DNA of 64,000 bases from Bifidobacterium erythrocebi (GTDB taxonomy: Bacteria; Actinomycetota; Actinomycetes; Actinomycetales; Bifidobacteriaceae), in the NCBI RefSeq assembly GCF_012932675.1, contig NZ_JAAIIF010000018.1, positions 1-64,000 of the forward strand, read 5' to 3'. The notes beneath the pieces were generated by a model. It did not search any database and was not told where the DNA came from. It worked only from the letters and a program-made list of their open reading frames with translations. The position numbers and the translations under genes are program-made. Shown piece after piece: positions 9,824-19,484 of the stretch (within the stretch, counting starts at the first letter, position 1; the number at the start of each line of letters is the position of its first letter).

Positions 9824-9968
9824 GTAAAAGGGTACAACTTAGGCTGGATAGCGTAGCGACACAGGCATGTCTTGAGGAATCTGTGCCCATTACCAATGGG
9901 GAGAGGGTATACGCCCCCCTATCTGGCACATACCCCCCCTCCAGAAACTCCGTGAGGAGCAGCCGGCT

Positions 9969-11252
9969 TTACTGTTCCGGCTTATCGATCTGCGTAATCG
10001 TCATCGCCCTGTCGCTAAGCAAGGCGTAATTTCGGTTACGCGCATCACGGATCACGAATGTGCAAGCATTTTCGTCCAATGCCACCGCCACCGCATCCGT
10101 CATGGCATCGTCACCGGGCGTAGGAGTGCGCAGCGACGTGATTAGACGGAACTCGCCATCGTTGAACAGATTCAGAGGCATCTCGAAGTACACCGTCTGG
10201 TGTCCATGCTTTTCCATTTTGATGGTCTTGGCGCCGGTATCGTAGGTGATGCCTCCGCGCCGGACATCATGCAATGCAATGGCCAGATAGAAATCCCCAG
10301 GCTCGTCGTACTGGTACTCGACGGCAAACTTGAACGTATCGGAGCTCTTCAGAATCAGCGGCGAGACGCCATACGTCCGCAGCAGCGGGCAGCGGGCATT
10401 CAAGCCATTGGGATATTCATCCTTATTTTCGGCAATGACCTTCTTGCGCTTTTCCTGCTTCTTCTCTTCCGCTTCAAGATTGGCGAGGGTGTACTTCTCG
10501 GCGACCGTCTCGCGATCGCCGATCGCGGCGACCACACCATCCTGGATGAACATGGCGCGAGTGCAATACCGCTTGACGGCGCTCATGTCATGCGTGACCA
10601 GAATCACGGTCTTCGTCGGATCCTTCTTGATTTCCGTGAAATAGTCGTTGCACTTCCGCTGGAAAGCCTCATCGCCGACGGCCAAAACCTCGTCAAGGAC
10701 CAGAATATCTCCCTGGGCCTTGATCGCCACGGAAAAAGCAAGACGAACCTGCATGCCGGATGAGTAGTTCTTGAGCTTCTGATCCATGAACTCGTCAAGC
10801 TCGGCGAATTCGACGATATCGTCGTACATCGCGTCGACCTGTTCCCTGGTGAAGCCCAGCAAAGCCCCGTTGAGGTATACGTTCTCTCGACCGGTCAGTT
10901 CCGGATTGAAACCGACGCCAAGTTCGATGAACGGCACCAGTTTGCCATGAACCTGGATTTCGCCTTCGTCGGGGTAATAGATCTGGGAAATCAGCTTCAG
11001 CAACGTCGACTTGCCGCCACCATTGCGCCCGACAATGCCGAAGAACTCTCCCTGATGCACTTCGAAGCTGACATCCTTGAGCACCGTCTGCTTTTTATAG
11101 CCCTTGATGCCCCTGGTCCAGTTGATGACGGCCTGCTTCAAACCAGTCGCCTGTTCCGTCGGCAATTTGAAGCTCTTGGAAACATGCGTCGCTGAAAGGA
11201 CAACCGGCTTCTTGGAATAATCGAATTCTACCGACTCGTTTTTTTCAGACAT
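9969..11252 (-). CDS. wzt: Polysaccharide ABC exporter, ATP-binding subunit with C-terminal substrate domain (Wzt-like)
   Basis: A 427-residue protein. The ATPase domain (about residues 15-265) shows Walker A GIVGRNGGGKSTLL, the LSGGQ-equivalent YSSGMQVRLAFS, Walker B DILVLDEVLAVGDEAF and the switch histidine in VILVTHDMS. A further 160 residues form a C-terminal beta-rich domain (VEYQYDEPGDFYLAIALHDV...), like the Wzt carbohydrate-binding domain that recognises a modified chain end. ATG 11252 is chosen over GTG 11255 because GGAGG lies 7 bases ahead. The start overlaps the permease stop by one base (TGATG), indicating translational coupling. Together they would export a finished lipid-linked wall polymer. 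Unlike simple TagH proteins, the C-terminal domain suggests selective export. Confidence 0.9.
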   Translation of the reverse strand: MSEKNESVEFDYSKKPVVLSATHVSKSFKLPTEQATGLKQAVINWTRGIKGYKKQTVLKDVSFEVHQGEFFGIVGRNGGGKSTLLKLISQIYYPDEGEIQVHGKLVPFIELGVGFNPELTGRENVYLNGALLGFTREQVDAMYDDIVEFAELDEFMDQKLKNYSSGMQVRLAFSVAIKAQGDILVLDEVLAVGDEAFQRKCNDYFTEIKKDPTKTVILVTHDMSAVKRYCTRAMFIQDGVVAAIGDRETVAEKYTLANLEAEEKKQEKRKKVIAENKDEYPNGLNARCPLLRTYGVSPLILKSSDTFKFAVEYQYDEPGDFYLAIALHDVRRGGITYDTGAKTIKMEKHGHQTVYFEMPLNLFNDGEFRLITSLRTPTPGDDAMTDAVAVALDENACTFVIRDARNRNYALLSDRAMTITQIDKPEQ

Positions 11253-12112
11253 CACATGACCTCCGCGAATTTACGGCTATTACGACGGAACAGATAAATG
11301 CCGAGCCAAAGCAGAACGGCCGTAAGAACCAGGGGGAAAAGCCAGACGCCCCAATTAGAGAACTGGTTCCAGATCGTCGGCTGCGTTTCCGGCGCAATGA
11401 AGTTATGCCGAATATCCTGAATGGTCTGTGCAAAAGGATTCAGCAATTCAAGACGTGCCACATCGGCGATCCAACCACCGCGGTTGGTCACATAGGTCAG
11501 CGGATAGATGATAGGCATGCCGTAGAACACCAGCTGCTGAAGCACTTCCCAGATATGCGCGATATCGCGGAAGTAGACGTACATCGTCGCCATAAGTAGC
11601 GTCAGGGCCAGCGTGATGGCATACAGCTCTACGATGCTGAACGGCAGCAGGATGACGCGCCAGGTGAATTTCACGCGTGCGATGAGTGCGAAGACAAATA
11701 CAACCACCAGATTGATGGCGTAGCTGATCAATGCGCCAACTGTCGCAGAAACCACCACGATGTAGTTGGGGAAATGGATCTTTCGCAGCAGATCGCCACG
11801 ATCGACAACAGAACGCAACCCCACGTTGGTGGATTCGGTGACGAACTGCCACGAGCTGATGCCCAGCAGCAGCACCACAGGATATGTGGAGGTTCCATCA
11901 GACATGCGCAGGAACTTGCCGAAGACCACGTACATCACGCAGAACATCATCAACGGTTTCAGAACCGACCAGGCGATTCCCAGAAAAGACCCCTGGTAAC
12001 GTAGCTTGAAATCTGTTTTTACTAGACCCCGCAGCACGGTCCACGCATACCCGTACCTGTTTTTTATATTTTTCGCCAACTGTTTCACAGGCAGTATCTT
12101 ATCAGTGCCCAT
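11252..12112 (-). CDS. wzm: Polysaccharide ABC exporter, membrane permease (Wzm-like)
   Basis: A protein of about 286 residues of the ABC-2 permease family with six hydrophobic segments. Typical features are the amphipathic N-terminus, LVKTDFKLRYQGSFLGIAWS, then WSVLKPLMMFCVMYVVFG, LLLGISSWQFVTES and the late WEVLQQLVFYGMPIIYPLTY. It pairs with the ATPase that overlaps its stop codon. The start is uncertain: ATG 12112 (MGTDKILPVK) or an in-frame TTG at 12136; neither has a strong ribosome site. It acts in the cytoplasmic membrane, moving polyprenol-linked glycan outward for ligation to the wall. Confidence 0.88.
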   Translation of the reverse strand: MGTDKILPVKQLAKNIKNRYGYAWTVLRGLVKTDFKLRYQGSFLGIAWSVLKPLMMFCVMYVVFGKFLRMSDGTSTYPVVLLLGISSWQFVTESTNVGLRSVVDRGDLLRKIHFPNYIVVVSATVGALISYAINLVVVFVFALIARVKFTWRVILLPFSIVELYAITLALTLLMATMYVYFRDIAHIWEVLQQLVFYGMPIIYPLTYVTNRGGWIADVARLELLNPFAQTIQDIRHNFIAPETQPTIWNQFSNWGVWLFPLVLTAVLLWLGIYLFRRNSRKFAEVM

Positions 12113-12199
12113 TCCATTGGGGATGGGGAGCAACAAATCGGCATCACTTGGCGGGTAAAGCCGTTCCCATTTCCAGGCATTTCAGTTGCCTTTAAACGA

Positions 12200-12243
12200 A
12201 AATGCTGTGCAGGTTCTTGAACATTCAAGTTCCTGCACAGCAC
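12200..12243 (-). terminator. Terminator of the GlfT2-like gene at 12256
   Basis: TGCTGTGCAGGTTCTTGA at 12203-12220 pairs with 12225-12242 around a 4-base loop. The minus strand continues with ATTTTCGTTT, a U-rich tail. Confidence 0.8.
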
Positions 12244-12255
12244 AAGTGCCCGTTA

Positions 12256-14127
12256 TCAGTCCATCTTGAGGTAATGCTTCCAGTATTTCACCGAGGTCAG
12301 CTCCTTGCGGGCGGCGGCGTATTCCTTACGCAGACGCTCGATATTCGCCTTGTAGTACTTGAGATCCCTTGCATAGCGCTTCTTGATCTCCTGGTAACGC
12401 TTCACATCCTTGGTGCGGATGATGCCCTTGCGGTTGTACCAATCGAGAACAACAAGCTTGTGCTTGCCACGGATCGCGCCGGCCGGGTACAGCCATCCCT
12501 GCAGCGGGATGACGGCATAGCCGGTGCCGTCCTTCTTGAAAAAGCGCTGGTTGTTGTCAGTGATGAGGTCTTCCAATCGCTCAGGCATACTACGCGGCTT
12601 ATCCCCATCGATTAGCTGGCGATCGATGTCCTTGATACGCAGACCGTCCAGTTCGGCATCGGCGTCGATCTGGGACTGGAGAGTCACGAAGTCCACAAGC
12701 TGCTCCTTGTTGCGATTCGCAGCCATGAAGCTCTTCTCCGCCTGGCCGGACTTCTTGATGAATTCAGGGCCCTTCAGGAAGTCCTCAAAGGCATCAAGAC
12801 ACAGCTCGGCATTGGCGTAACCGAATTTCTTCAGCTCCAGACGGATGTTGTTGTGCAGCTCATACATGAAGTCGGCCTTCGGGGCCATGCCGCACGTCGC
12901 CTGCGCGATCATCGTGTTACGGGTGGTCTGGTAGCGTTCCACCGCCGCGTTATAGCGCTCGAAGAACGACATGTGCCATACGCACAGGCTATTCATGGTG
13001 ATGAATCCGGTCTTGCAGCGAATGCCGTACTCGGCATCGTCGCAACGGACAAACACGGGAAGGGGCAGACCGTTCTTCTCGATCACGGAAATCGGAATGC
13101 AGCAGTACCACCATGCGGCATACATGTTGTTCCGCTGCCACTTGGTCGGCGTGTACATCTCGTTGTACACCAGATCTTCGAACAGGGTCAGACGCAGCGG
13201 CGGCTTGCAACCGGCAAAGGTGCCCTGCTGGGTCATGTTGCCGATGTCTTCCCACTGATCCTCGCCGATCTCGTAGTTCAGCATCGCGCCGCTGATCATG
13301 TCATTGCGGTGCTCGGGCTTGAGAATACGCAGCAGGTTATAGGTACGCTTGATGCTTTCCGGGGAGACCGCGACGTCATCGTCCATAAGCAGGATGTTCG
13401 TGGCCTTCGGATCCTGTTCCATGGCGGTGATCATGCCACGGGTAAAGCCGCCGGCACCACCGACGTTGTCGTTCGGCACGACCTGAACGCGATTTCCGCT
13501 CAGCTTCTCGGCGTCAAGAGTGCGGCCATTATCGATCACATACATATGGAAGTGGTCGGCGATCGGATCACCGGAGTTGATGATCTGATCCTTAACCAGG
13601 CCAATGTTGCGTTCGATGAACGCTTCCTTCTTGAAGGTGGTGGTGGACAGCACCAGCTCAACGTCGTTCAGCTCACCATCGATGCCAAGCTCGTAGTAGC
13701 TGTTACGGATGGCGACCGCACCCTCCGCCTTGATGAGGAAGCCGACAATCACCATGTCATCGGTGATGGTGAGCGGCAGATCAACAACCTGCCAGTCGTC
13801 GGAAGCGCTCAGCGTCTTCGAAGCCCCTTCGACGGGCAGCGGATCATGCGCGAAAGCGTCACCCATGGTCTGCTGCACCTCGCAGGCAGCGCCCTTAAGC
13901 TCAAGATGCAGCATGAAGCTCGTCGCACGCGTGTACTTCCGCAGCTTCATTACGGACAAGGAATTGAAATACGTGCTGAAGTCGAAGGTTCCCGCATTGA
14001 ACATCTTCCACTCGCCAAGCTGCTCGTCGAAGACAACCGGCTGATCGGAGCGGCAGTACAGCGCCGGGTAAGCGACAGAGCGAGGGTTCGTCTCCAGAAG
14101 GATATTTGCAAATTTCATAGTCGGCAT
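12256..14127 (-). CDS. GlfT2-like galactofuranosyltransferase (GT2)
   Basis: A 623-residue protein. The N-terminal beta-sandwich (residues about 1-160; FDFSTYFNSLSVMKLRKYT) is followed by a GT-A domain with STTTFKKEAF, NDNVGGAGGFTRGM, metal-binding LLMDDDVAVSPES (Asp triad near residue 247), AWWYCCIPISV, RCDDAEYGIR and a catalytic-region histidine VWHMSFFERYN (near 382). The last 200 residues are helical. The family is mycobacterial GlfT2, a processive Galf transferase. ATG 14127 follows GAGGTGGTAGGCGG. Its C-terminus resembles that of the protein at 15471-17390 (KGPEF/YKGPEYY, SVKYWKHYL/SFEFWHGYL), so the two are paralogues. They may make different linkages or act sequentially. Confidence 0.88.
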   Translation of the reverse strand: MPTMKFANILLETNPRSVAYPALYCRSDQPVVFDEQLGEWKMFNAGTFDFSTYFNSLSVMKLRKYTRATSFMLHLELKGAACEVQQTMGDAFAHDPLPVEGASKTLSASDDWQVVDLPLTITDDMVIVGFLIKAEGAVAIRNSYYELGIDGELNDVELVLSTTTFKKEAFIERNIGLVKDQIINSGDPIADHFHMYVIDNGRTLDAEKLSGNRVQVVPNDNVGGAGGFTRGMITAMEQDPKATNILLMDDDVAVSPESIKRTYNLLRILKPEHRNDMISGAMLNYEIGEDQWEDIGNMTQQGTFAGCKPPLRLTLFEDLVYNEMYTPTKWQRNNMYAAWWYCCIPISVIEKNGLPLPVFVRCDDAEYGIRCKTGFITMNSLCVWHMSFFERYNAAVERYQTTRNTMIAQATCGMAPKADFMYELHNNIRLELKKFGYANAELCLDAFEDFLKGPEFIKKSGQAEKSFMAANRNKEQLVDFVTLQSQIDADAELDGLRIKDIDRQLIDGDKPRSMPERLEDLITDNNQRFFKKDGTGYAVIPLQGWLYPAGAIRGKHKLVVLDWYNRKGIIRTKDVKRYQEIKKRYARDLKYYKANIERLRKEYAAARKELTSVKYWKHYLKMD

Positions 14128-14235
14128 CCGCCTACCACCTCATCCTTGTTTCAAAACGTCAACTTCCCAATGTAACAGGAACAACTGTACAAGCCCACCT
14201 AAACCACCCACCGGTTCCATGCCGAGTCGGAACCT

Positions 14236-15474
14236 TTATGCACCGTTCACAGGAATCCGAGGGTATAGGGCATGGATGTTCCGCCTGATTTCAGCGGAAT
14301 GTTCCTTGACCAAGCCATTTTGCTCAAATCCGGCACCAGGAGCCGCGGGCTTCTCCCCTATCGTGTTTCTGGTCCAATGGGAGCCCATCCGTATAACAGC
14401 ATCATGCTTGACGTCGTAATAGCCGGAATCGACCGATATGAATGATCCCGAACATCCCTTTGCAGCCGCAAGAATGTGCGGATGGTACCGCGTGGACAAC
14501 CATCGTTGCCCAGCACGTGCGGGGAAGCCCTTTTCCAATACATCAATGATCGGGAAGAACCGAAGATTGGAATAACCATGTTCCGACAGATAAGGAAGTA
14601 CCGGATAATCGATGCGCGGGTTGCATTCCACCACACCTATGGCAGCATCCTTTTCCACACCCCAGCATTCCAAGGTACGTCTGACCTGCTCGAAAAGGGC
14701 CTGCTGCTCTGTTACGAAATCAGATTGGACGCATACCATCACGTCCGGCAGTCCCTCGGGGGAGGCATAGCAATCTTCCAAACCATTGACGAAACAATCG
14801 TCCGGAGCCACTTTCACGGTATTCGCCGCATCGACCGTGGAACCTCCCAGCAAGGCGGTCCGGGTCGGGACATCACGTACGGTAAAGACATCGAATGACA
14901 TGGCCGCCTGCTGTGCGAATCTGAGGGAGTCCCCCTCGATAGGCATCAAGCCCAACCCGGTTGCAGCCACCGGTATTTTCCGTTCATGTGCCCACGGCCC
15001 AACGGCCAGACGGGACAAATTACAGGTCCAATCCCCCCGCATATAGCCACCGCCAAGCATATGGATACTTTGCACACCATGCTGCAGCAATCTGATACCA
15101 CTTGCATAGTTCGGCGCGATGCCTTCATCGTTCAACGCCTCACCGACGAAACCGGCTATATCATCGATCGGACCGTCGTAGGGGAATGGATTCTCAGTAC
15201 CTAACCTACGTAGCGTATCCGTAAAGATGGCGTGCGGGTGCTTATCCTTCAGAATCACGGCAGCAGGCCCAGGCCGGGCACAGTCCACTACAACCGGAAT
15301 CTCCGGATAGTACTTTCCAAGCAAGGAAAGCCATTCGCCGGCAATCAATTCATCACCGTAGTTCGGGTACCCCGGCTCGGCAATCAGATAAAACGCCTTC
15401 GGGGTCTGTTCCTGGCGAGAATCTTCCGTGTCCTTCCTTGCATGGATATGCAAGGAGCGCAGTATCGACCTCAT
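14236..15474 (-). CDS. Polysaccharide pyruvyl transferase family protein
   Basis: A 412-residue protein with the family start FYLIAEPGYPNYGDELIAGEWLS (N-Y-G-D-E motif at residues about 28-50), the central LGGGYMRGDW loop, VAATGLGLMPI, FTVRDVPTRTALLG and a late TRYHPHILAAAKGC segment. These proteins (the CsaB/WcaK group) transfer pyruvate from phosphoenolpyruvate to a sugar to form a ketal. It starts at 15474, overlapping the end of the galactofuranosyltransferase at 15471 by four bases (ATGA), so the two are translationally coupled. The pyruvyl group is probably put on the polymer made by this cluster. In Gram-positive bacteria with SLH proteins, CsaB-type pyruvylation creates the SLH ligand, and four SLH-like proteins are encoded within 13 kb of this gene. 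Confidence 0.85.
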   Translation of the reverse strand: MRSILRSLHIHARKDTEDSRQEQTPKAFYLIAEPGYPNYGDELIAGEWLSLLGKYYPEIPVVVDCARPGPAAVILKDKHPHAIFTDTLRRLGTENPFPYDGPIDDIAGFVGEALNDEGIAPNYASGIRLLQHGVQSIHMLGGGYMRGDWTCNLSRLAVGPWAHERKIPVAATGLGLMPIEGDSLRFAQQAAMSFDVFTVRDVPTRTALLGGSTVDAANTVKVAPDDCFVNGLEDCYASPEGLPDVMVCVQSDFVTEQQALFEQVRRTLECWGVEKDAAIGVVECNPRIDYPVLPYLSEHGYSNLRFFPIIDVLEKGFPARAGQRWLSTRYHPHILAAAKGCSGSFISVDSGYYDVKHDAVIRMGSHWTRNTIGEKPAAPGAGFEQNGLVKEHSAEIRRNIHALYPRIPVNGA

Positions 15475-17390
15475 CGCTTTGCTTCCTCAAGATATCCGTG
15501 CCAGAATTCGAAGGATGTCATCTCCTCGCGGCTATCCCGGTACGCCTGACGAACCGTGGTGTCTTCCGACAACTGCTGTGCCAAATGCTCAAAACGATTT
15601 CTCAATTCCGCGTTTCGCTGGTCATCGCGCACGCGCATCACCGCATGCTGGCCGGTCGTATCAACGGCGAGCGCCTTGCCTGCATGCTGCATGATCCGCC
15701 ATGGTCGGCACCACCCATCGTTGGGGATGATCACCATTTTGTTGCGGTCGAAGCTTTCCTGCCTGGGCGCTGTCTCCGTCTTCTGCGGTCGCACGCTTCT
15801 TGTGATTCTGCGCGCGATGCGGCGGACGATGCCCCCGTTTCCCGTCTCGACTGGCTCTACGACTTCGGGAACGACATTCTCATCATTGGCGGTCTGTTCA
15901 AGTTCGAAAATATCGATGGCGTCGGGCGCCCCAGGAACCTGAGCCAACGGTTGCAGTTTCTCGGCCTTGGCACGTGCCTGCTTGAATAGCTTTTCGCCAA
16001 CGGGATGACGGTAATATTCAGGGCCCTTGAGGTAATCCTCGATGGCGTCGCAGGTCAGTTCCATGGAAGCGTAGTCGAAACGTCTGCCATGCTTAATCAG
16101 ATTGTCCCGCATAAGCTGAATCATGGCCGGCATGCTATAGCCGGCATCGGGCGTGAAGGCCTCCTGAATAAGCATGTTACGCGTAGCCAGATAAACCTCT
16201 ACGGCGGCATTCCAACGCAGATCGAATGCGTCATGCCATACGCAGACACCGTTCAACGTGATGAATTTGAGAGGTTCCTTTTCCTGGATTCGGGTCGCAT
16301 ATTCCACATCATCCCTGCGGTAGAACAGAGGAATCGGCAGACCATTCTCCTTTATGCGCTGTACCGGGAAACAGGAGTACCACCATGCGGAGTACAGTCC
16401 TTCGGTGCCTGATGCGGGGATGAGCTCCTCGTTAAACGTAATATCGTATTCCCGATCCATAATGAGCCGCGGCTTGAACGGCCTGAGGCTTCGCTCTGGC
16501 CTTATCACACCGATGTCTTCCTGCTGCATCTCGAAATTCGCTGTGGACAGCATGGCTCCGGCAATCGTCGCCGTCGCATACTCGTCGCTGGCGTATTCCA
16601 GCAATCTCAGCGAACGCTTGAACGACTCGGGGCATACGGTAACGTCGTCGTCCATGAGGAGGACGTGCGTGGCCCATCCGGATTCCACAGCATGCATCAT
16701 TCCTGCGGCGAATCCGCCGGCGCCGCCCACATTTCCGTTTGGAATGAGCGTTATAGCCGGGTTCCCGGCACATACCGAATCGGGCAACGTACGTCCGTTG
16801 TCCACCACGGTCAGATGGAAACGATCCCTCCACTCCTCTTGTTCCAAGAGTTCCCTGCGGATCATGTCAATGTTATTCGTGACCTGCTGCTCCTTGAGAT
16901 AGGTAGTCGTCGCTATCTCGATGCGGACATCGCGGCGCTTCGGCACGTCCGCGCAATATGAGACGTTTCGCAACGAAGCAGAGGCATCACCCGTTGTCAC
17001 CGTGAACGCAACCAGCTGGGCATCAAGCCCTTCCGGATAACTCACCACGTAGCGATACCAGCCGTCCTGGGTGCGCAAAGGCGCATCATCGACTTCGCGG
17101 ATGACCCGTTTCTCGAGTCGGCGATACAGCATTTCGGTCAAAGTGATATGCACCGGAGAGCTGGATTCAAGCACCAATACCGGCATGAGATCACCGACCC
17201 CTGTATACAGACGCCATTTCTTAAGCGAGAACGCCCCGAAGTATGTCATGAAATCCGCATAACTATGCGAGCCGATAGTCAGGGAATCCGCTCCGACCCC
17301 AGAGTATGAAGGCGATTTTACAAAAAGCGGCAAAATCGCGCACGAAGCAAGAGACGGCTTCCATACTGGGCGACTCAAGTCAACGAGCAT
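15471..17390 (-). CDS. GlfT2-like galactofuranosyltransferase (GT2)
   Basis: A 639-residue protein, ATG 17390 with AGAAGG 7 bases ahead. N-terminal beta-sandwich, then a GT-A domain with ATTTYLKEQQ, NGNVGGAGGFAAGMM, LLMDDDVTVCPES (near residue 245), SAWWYSCFPVQ, YRRDDVEYATR and VWHDAFDLRWN (near residue 383). A Glu/Val-rich linker and a basic stretch (IVRRIARRITRSVRPQ, residues about 525-540) precede the last 100 residues and could touch the membrane surface. It forms a coupled pair with the pyruvyl transferase. Donor UDP-Galf is inferred from family and from glf in the locus. Confidence 0.87.
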   Translation of the reverse strand: MLVDLSRPVWKPSLASCAILPLFVKSPSYSGVGADSLTIGSHSYADFMTYFGAFSLKKWRLYTGVGDLMPVLVLESSSPVHITLTEMLYRRLEKRVIREVDDAPLRTQDGWYRYVVSYPEGLDAQLVAFTVTTGDASASLRNVSYCADVPKRRDVRIEIATTTYLKEQQVTNNIDMIRRELLEQEEWRDRFHLTVVDNGRTLPDSVCAGNPAITLIPNGNVGGAGGFAAGMMHAVESGWATHVLLMDDDVTVCPESFKRSLRLLEYASDEYATATIAGAMLSTANFEMQQEDIGVIRPERSLRPFKPRLIMDREYDITFNEELIPASGTEGLYSAWWYSCFPVQRIKENGLPIPLFYRRDDVEYATRIQEKEPLKFITLNGVCVWHDAFDLRWNAAVEVYLATRNMLIQEAFTPDAGYSMPAMIQLMRDNLIKHGRRFDYASMELTCDAIEDYLKGPEYYRHPVGEKLFKQARAKAEKLQPLAQVPGAPDAIDIFELEQTANDENVVPEVVEPVETGNGGIVRRIARRITRSVRPQKTETAPRQESFDRNKMVIIPNDGWCRPWRIMQHAGKALAVDTTGQHAVMRVRDDQRNAELRNRFEHLAQQLSEDTTVRQAYRDSREEMTSFEFWHGYLEEAKR

Positions 17391-17509
17391 AGTGGCACCT
17401 TCTAACTAGAAATCCTCTGACTTTAGCCCAGCCTACCATCAGCTCCCTTGCACTCGGCACAGGTAACGACTCGTCTTCGCCCGTCGCACCGTGCGAGATC
17501 ACCGTTCGC

Positions 17510-19315
17510 TCAGGAAGCGAACAGACCGTCCAGCCGATGCAGAAAAGCAGCCATATCCTGGCGAAGCACCGAAGCTGTACCGCCGAAACGCCAACTCCCA
17601 TCAGAATTCCTGTACCCCTGGCTAATGCCAACAGCACCAAGCCAGCGGACATCCTTGGCATGCGGAGTCGAATCCTTTACATCCGTGAAAACGATGTTCG
17701 ATGCAGCGCCACTGGTGGTAACGCTTCCCCCGACTGCCAGACGATGCAGAAAAGCGGCCATATCCTGACGCTTCACCGCGTTCGTTCCACGGAACGTATA
17801 GGAGCCATCGTTCTCTCGCCAACCGGTGCTGATGCCCGTATGGGCAAGCCACAATATGTCCTCGGCATGCGGGGTATGCCGGTCGACATCGGAGAACGCC
17901 GCCCAATCCTTTTCGCCGGGCTTCCAGGAAGCGGCATCACCGATACCACGCAATACCGCCTCACGACGCAGGAATGCAGCCATATCCTGACGCTTGATCC
18001 TTGCATCAGGCCGAAATGACCCATCACCGTATCCCATGGAAATACGCTTATCGGCGAGCCATACGATATCACCATCATGCGGGGTGGCAACCGTATCGGT
18101 ATCTCCCAACACATGTGAACGGGCATACACATCGTTGAATTCGGTATCTTCCGGCATAGACCCCGACCAAGAATGTGAATTCCTCGCTTTCATAGCGATA
18201 CGAATGGCACGCGGATCACGAAGCGTGATCACTGTACCGTGCCTGGGCCCATCGGTTGTATTCGCGGCACCCTGCTCGTACTTCGACAGAACGGTGCCTT
18301 CGGAGTTATATGCGATAAGCTGCTGCAGACCGCTCCAGCCTTCCGACAGTGATTTGGATGACATGACATACGTGCCCGTCATCTTCTTCGCCGATCGCCC
18401 GGACGGATATACGCTCAGCCGGTCAAAATAGTACCTATAGCGGCCATGGAAATAAGTCAAGCTTGGAGCCTCGTGATACAGGGCCAGATCCGAGCCGATC
18501 CGCGTCCATTTCGATGCGTCGCCGCTTTGCCTAAGATCGCCTATGCTCCACAACTCGTTATTGACGCCATCCCGCTTGACGGAGTAGAAGACCTTTCCGT
18601 TTTCAAAATAAAGGCTTCCGTCAATCCGATCGTGGTCATCCTTATACGGTAGATGAATACGCATCGCCTTAGAGAGAACTACGTTATTCGCTTGCAATGC
18701 CGTGAAAGGAATAAGATACGGGCGCATATCATCACCCTTCTTCCCGTGAAACGCACCGTAATTCCCCAAGGAGACGACGGCATAGACCTTGTGAGTCGCA
18801 GGATCCTCTGCCCAATCGGCCGCAACCGCGTCGAAATCCTTACCGTTGTTTGGAGGAAGGCCGCCCTCTACAGGGACGCGGATAATCGTCTGTTTCGTCC
18901 AGCTTCGCAAATCCGTACTGCTTGATGCAACAAGGCAAACGGCATTGGCAACATCGCAATTATGGTGGTTGCCCAAAAGCCAGAAGCGTCCACCATGCCA
19001 CATGATCGATGGGTTCACCAATGTAAATTGTCCGTCAACACTCTCACGACCGGACTCGTCCACCGAATCATATTCCGGGGTGCTGTCGCGGAATGCGGAA
19101 CCGGCGAACTCCATATGCACACCATCGCGGCTCACATACAACATGTCGGTCGAATCCAACCTTGACTGGGTGAAGACGCCAAGCAACAGTTCATCCGGAT
19201 ACTCGGCATCCTGGCGTTCAGATCCATAGGCAGCATACGGGGACGGGCACGCAGTCAAAGCCACTACGGCAGCCACGATTGCGCAAACCCGGCGCAACAG
19301 CATCTTCTTTCTCAT
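17510..19315 (-). CDS. GH43-like beta-propeller surface protein with SLH-like repeats (possible lipoprotein)
   Basis: A 601-residue protein. ATG 19315 (MRKKMLLRRVCAIVAAVV...) is preceded by GGGGAT. The signal sequence ends in LTAC, a fit to the lipobox, so lipidation at Cys is possible. Residues about 40-390 are paralogous to the propeller at 4825-6588 (shared GNYGAFHGK, LWSIGDLRQSGD, APSLTYFHGRYRYYFD, PRHGTVITLRDP). However, the first-blade HDPS of the paralogue is VNPS here, so one expected acidic residue is missing and activity is doubtful. Residues about 405-601 are three SLH-like repeats (GYGDGSFRPDARIKRQDM, then TNAVKRQDMAAFLHRL and TASVLRQDMAAFLHRL); the first keeps the canonical FRP. 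A role as a surface glycan-binding or hydrolysing protein is inferred. Confidence 0.75.
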   Translation of the reverse strand: MRKKMLLRRVCAIVAAVVALTACPSPYAAYGSERQDAEYPDELLLGVFTQSRLDSTDMLYVSRDGVHMEFAGSAFRDSTPEYDSVDESGRESVDGQFTLVNPSIMWHGGRFWLLGNHHNCDVANAVCLVASSSTDLRSWTKQTIIRVPVEGGLPPNNGKDFDAVAADWAEDPATHKVYAVVSLGNYGAFHGKKGDDMRPYLIPFTALQANNVVLSKAMRIHLPYKDDHDRIDGSLYFENGKVFYSVKRDGVNNELWSIGDLRQSGDASKWTRIGSDLALYHEAPSLTYFHGRYRYYFDRLSVYPSGRSAKKMTGTYVMSSKSLSEGWSGLQQLIAYNSEGTVLSKYEQGAANTTDGPRHGTVITLRDPRAIRIAMKARNSHSWSGSMPEDTEFNDVYARSHVLGDTDTVATPHDGDIVWLADKRISMGYGDGSFRPDARIKRQDMAAFLRREAVLRGIGDAASWKPGEKDWAAFSDVDRHTPHAEDILWLAHTGISTGWRENDGSYTFRGTNAVKRQDMAAFLHRLAVGGSVTTSGAASNIVFTDVKDSTPHAKDVRWLGAVGISQGYRNSDGSWRFGGTASVLRQDMAAFLHRLDGLFAS

Positions 19316-19430
19316 CTCTATCCCCATCGCTGTTATCTCACACCGATATTTCATGCCAACTGATCCATCGGATACTACGACTTGTTGAAACGGTAGCGAT
19401 TCCGGAAGACGTATGCAAGGCCCGTCAAAC

Positions 19431-19472
19431 AACGGAACCCCGCTGAAGGTTTCCTTCAACGGGGTTCCGTTT
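19431..19472 (-). terminator. Terminator of the SLH/Ig-like protein gene
   Basis: ACGGAACCCCGCTGAAGG at 19432-19449 pairs with CCTTCAACGGGGTTCCGT around a tiny loop. It lies just past the stop at 19485 on the leftward strand. Confidence 0.8.
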
Positions 19473-19484
19473 CGCGCAGAATCG

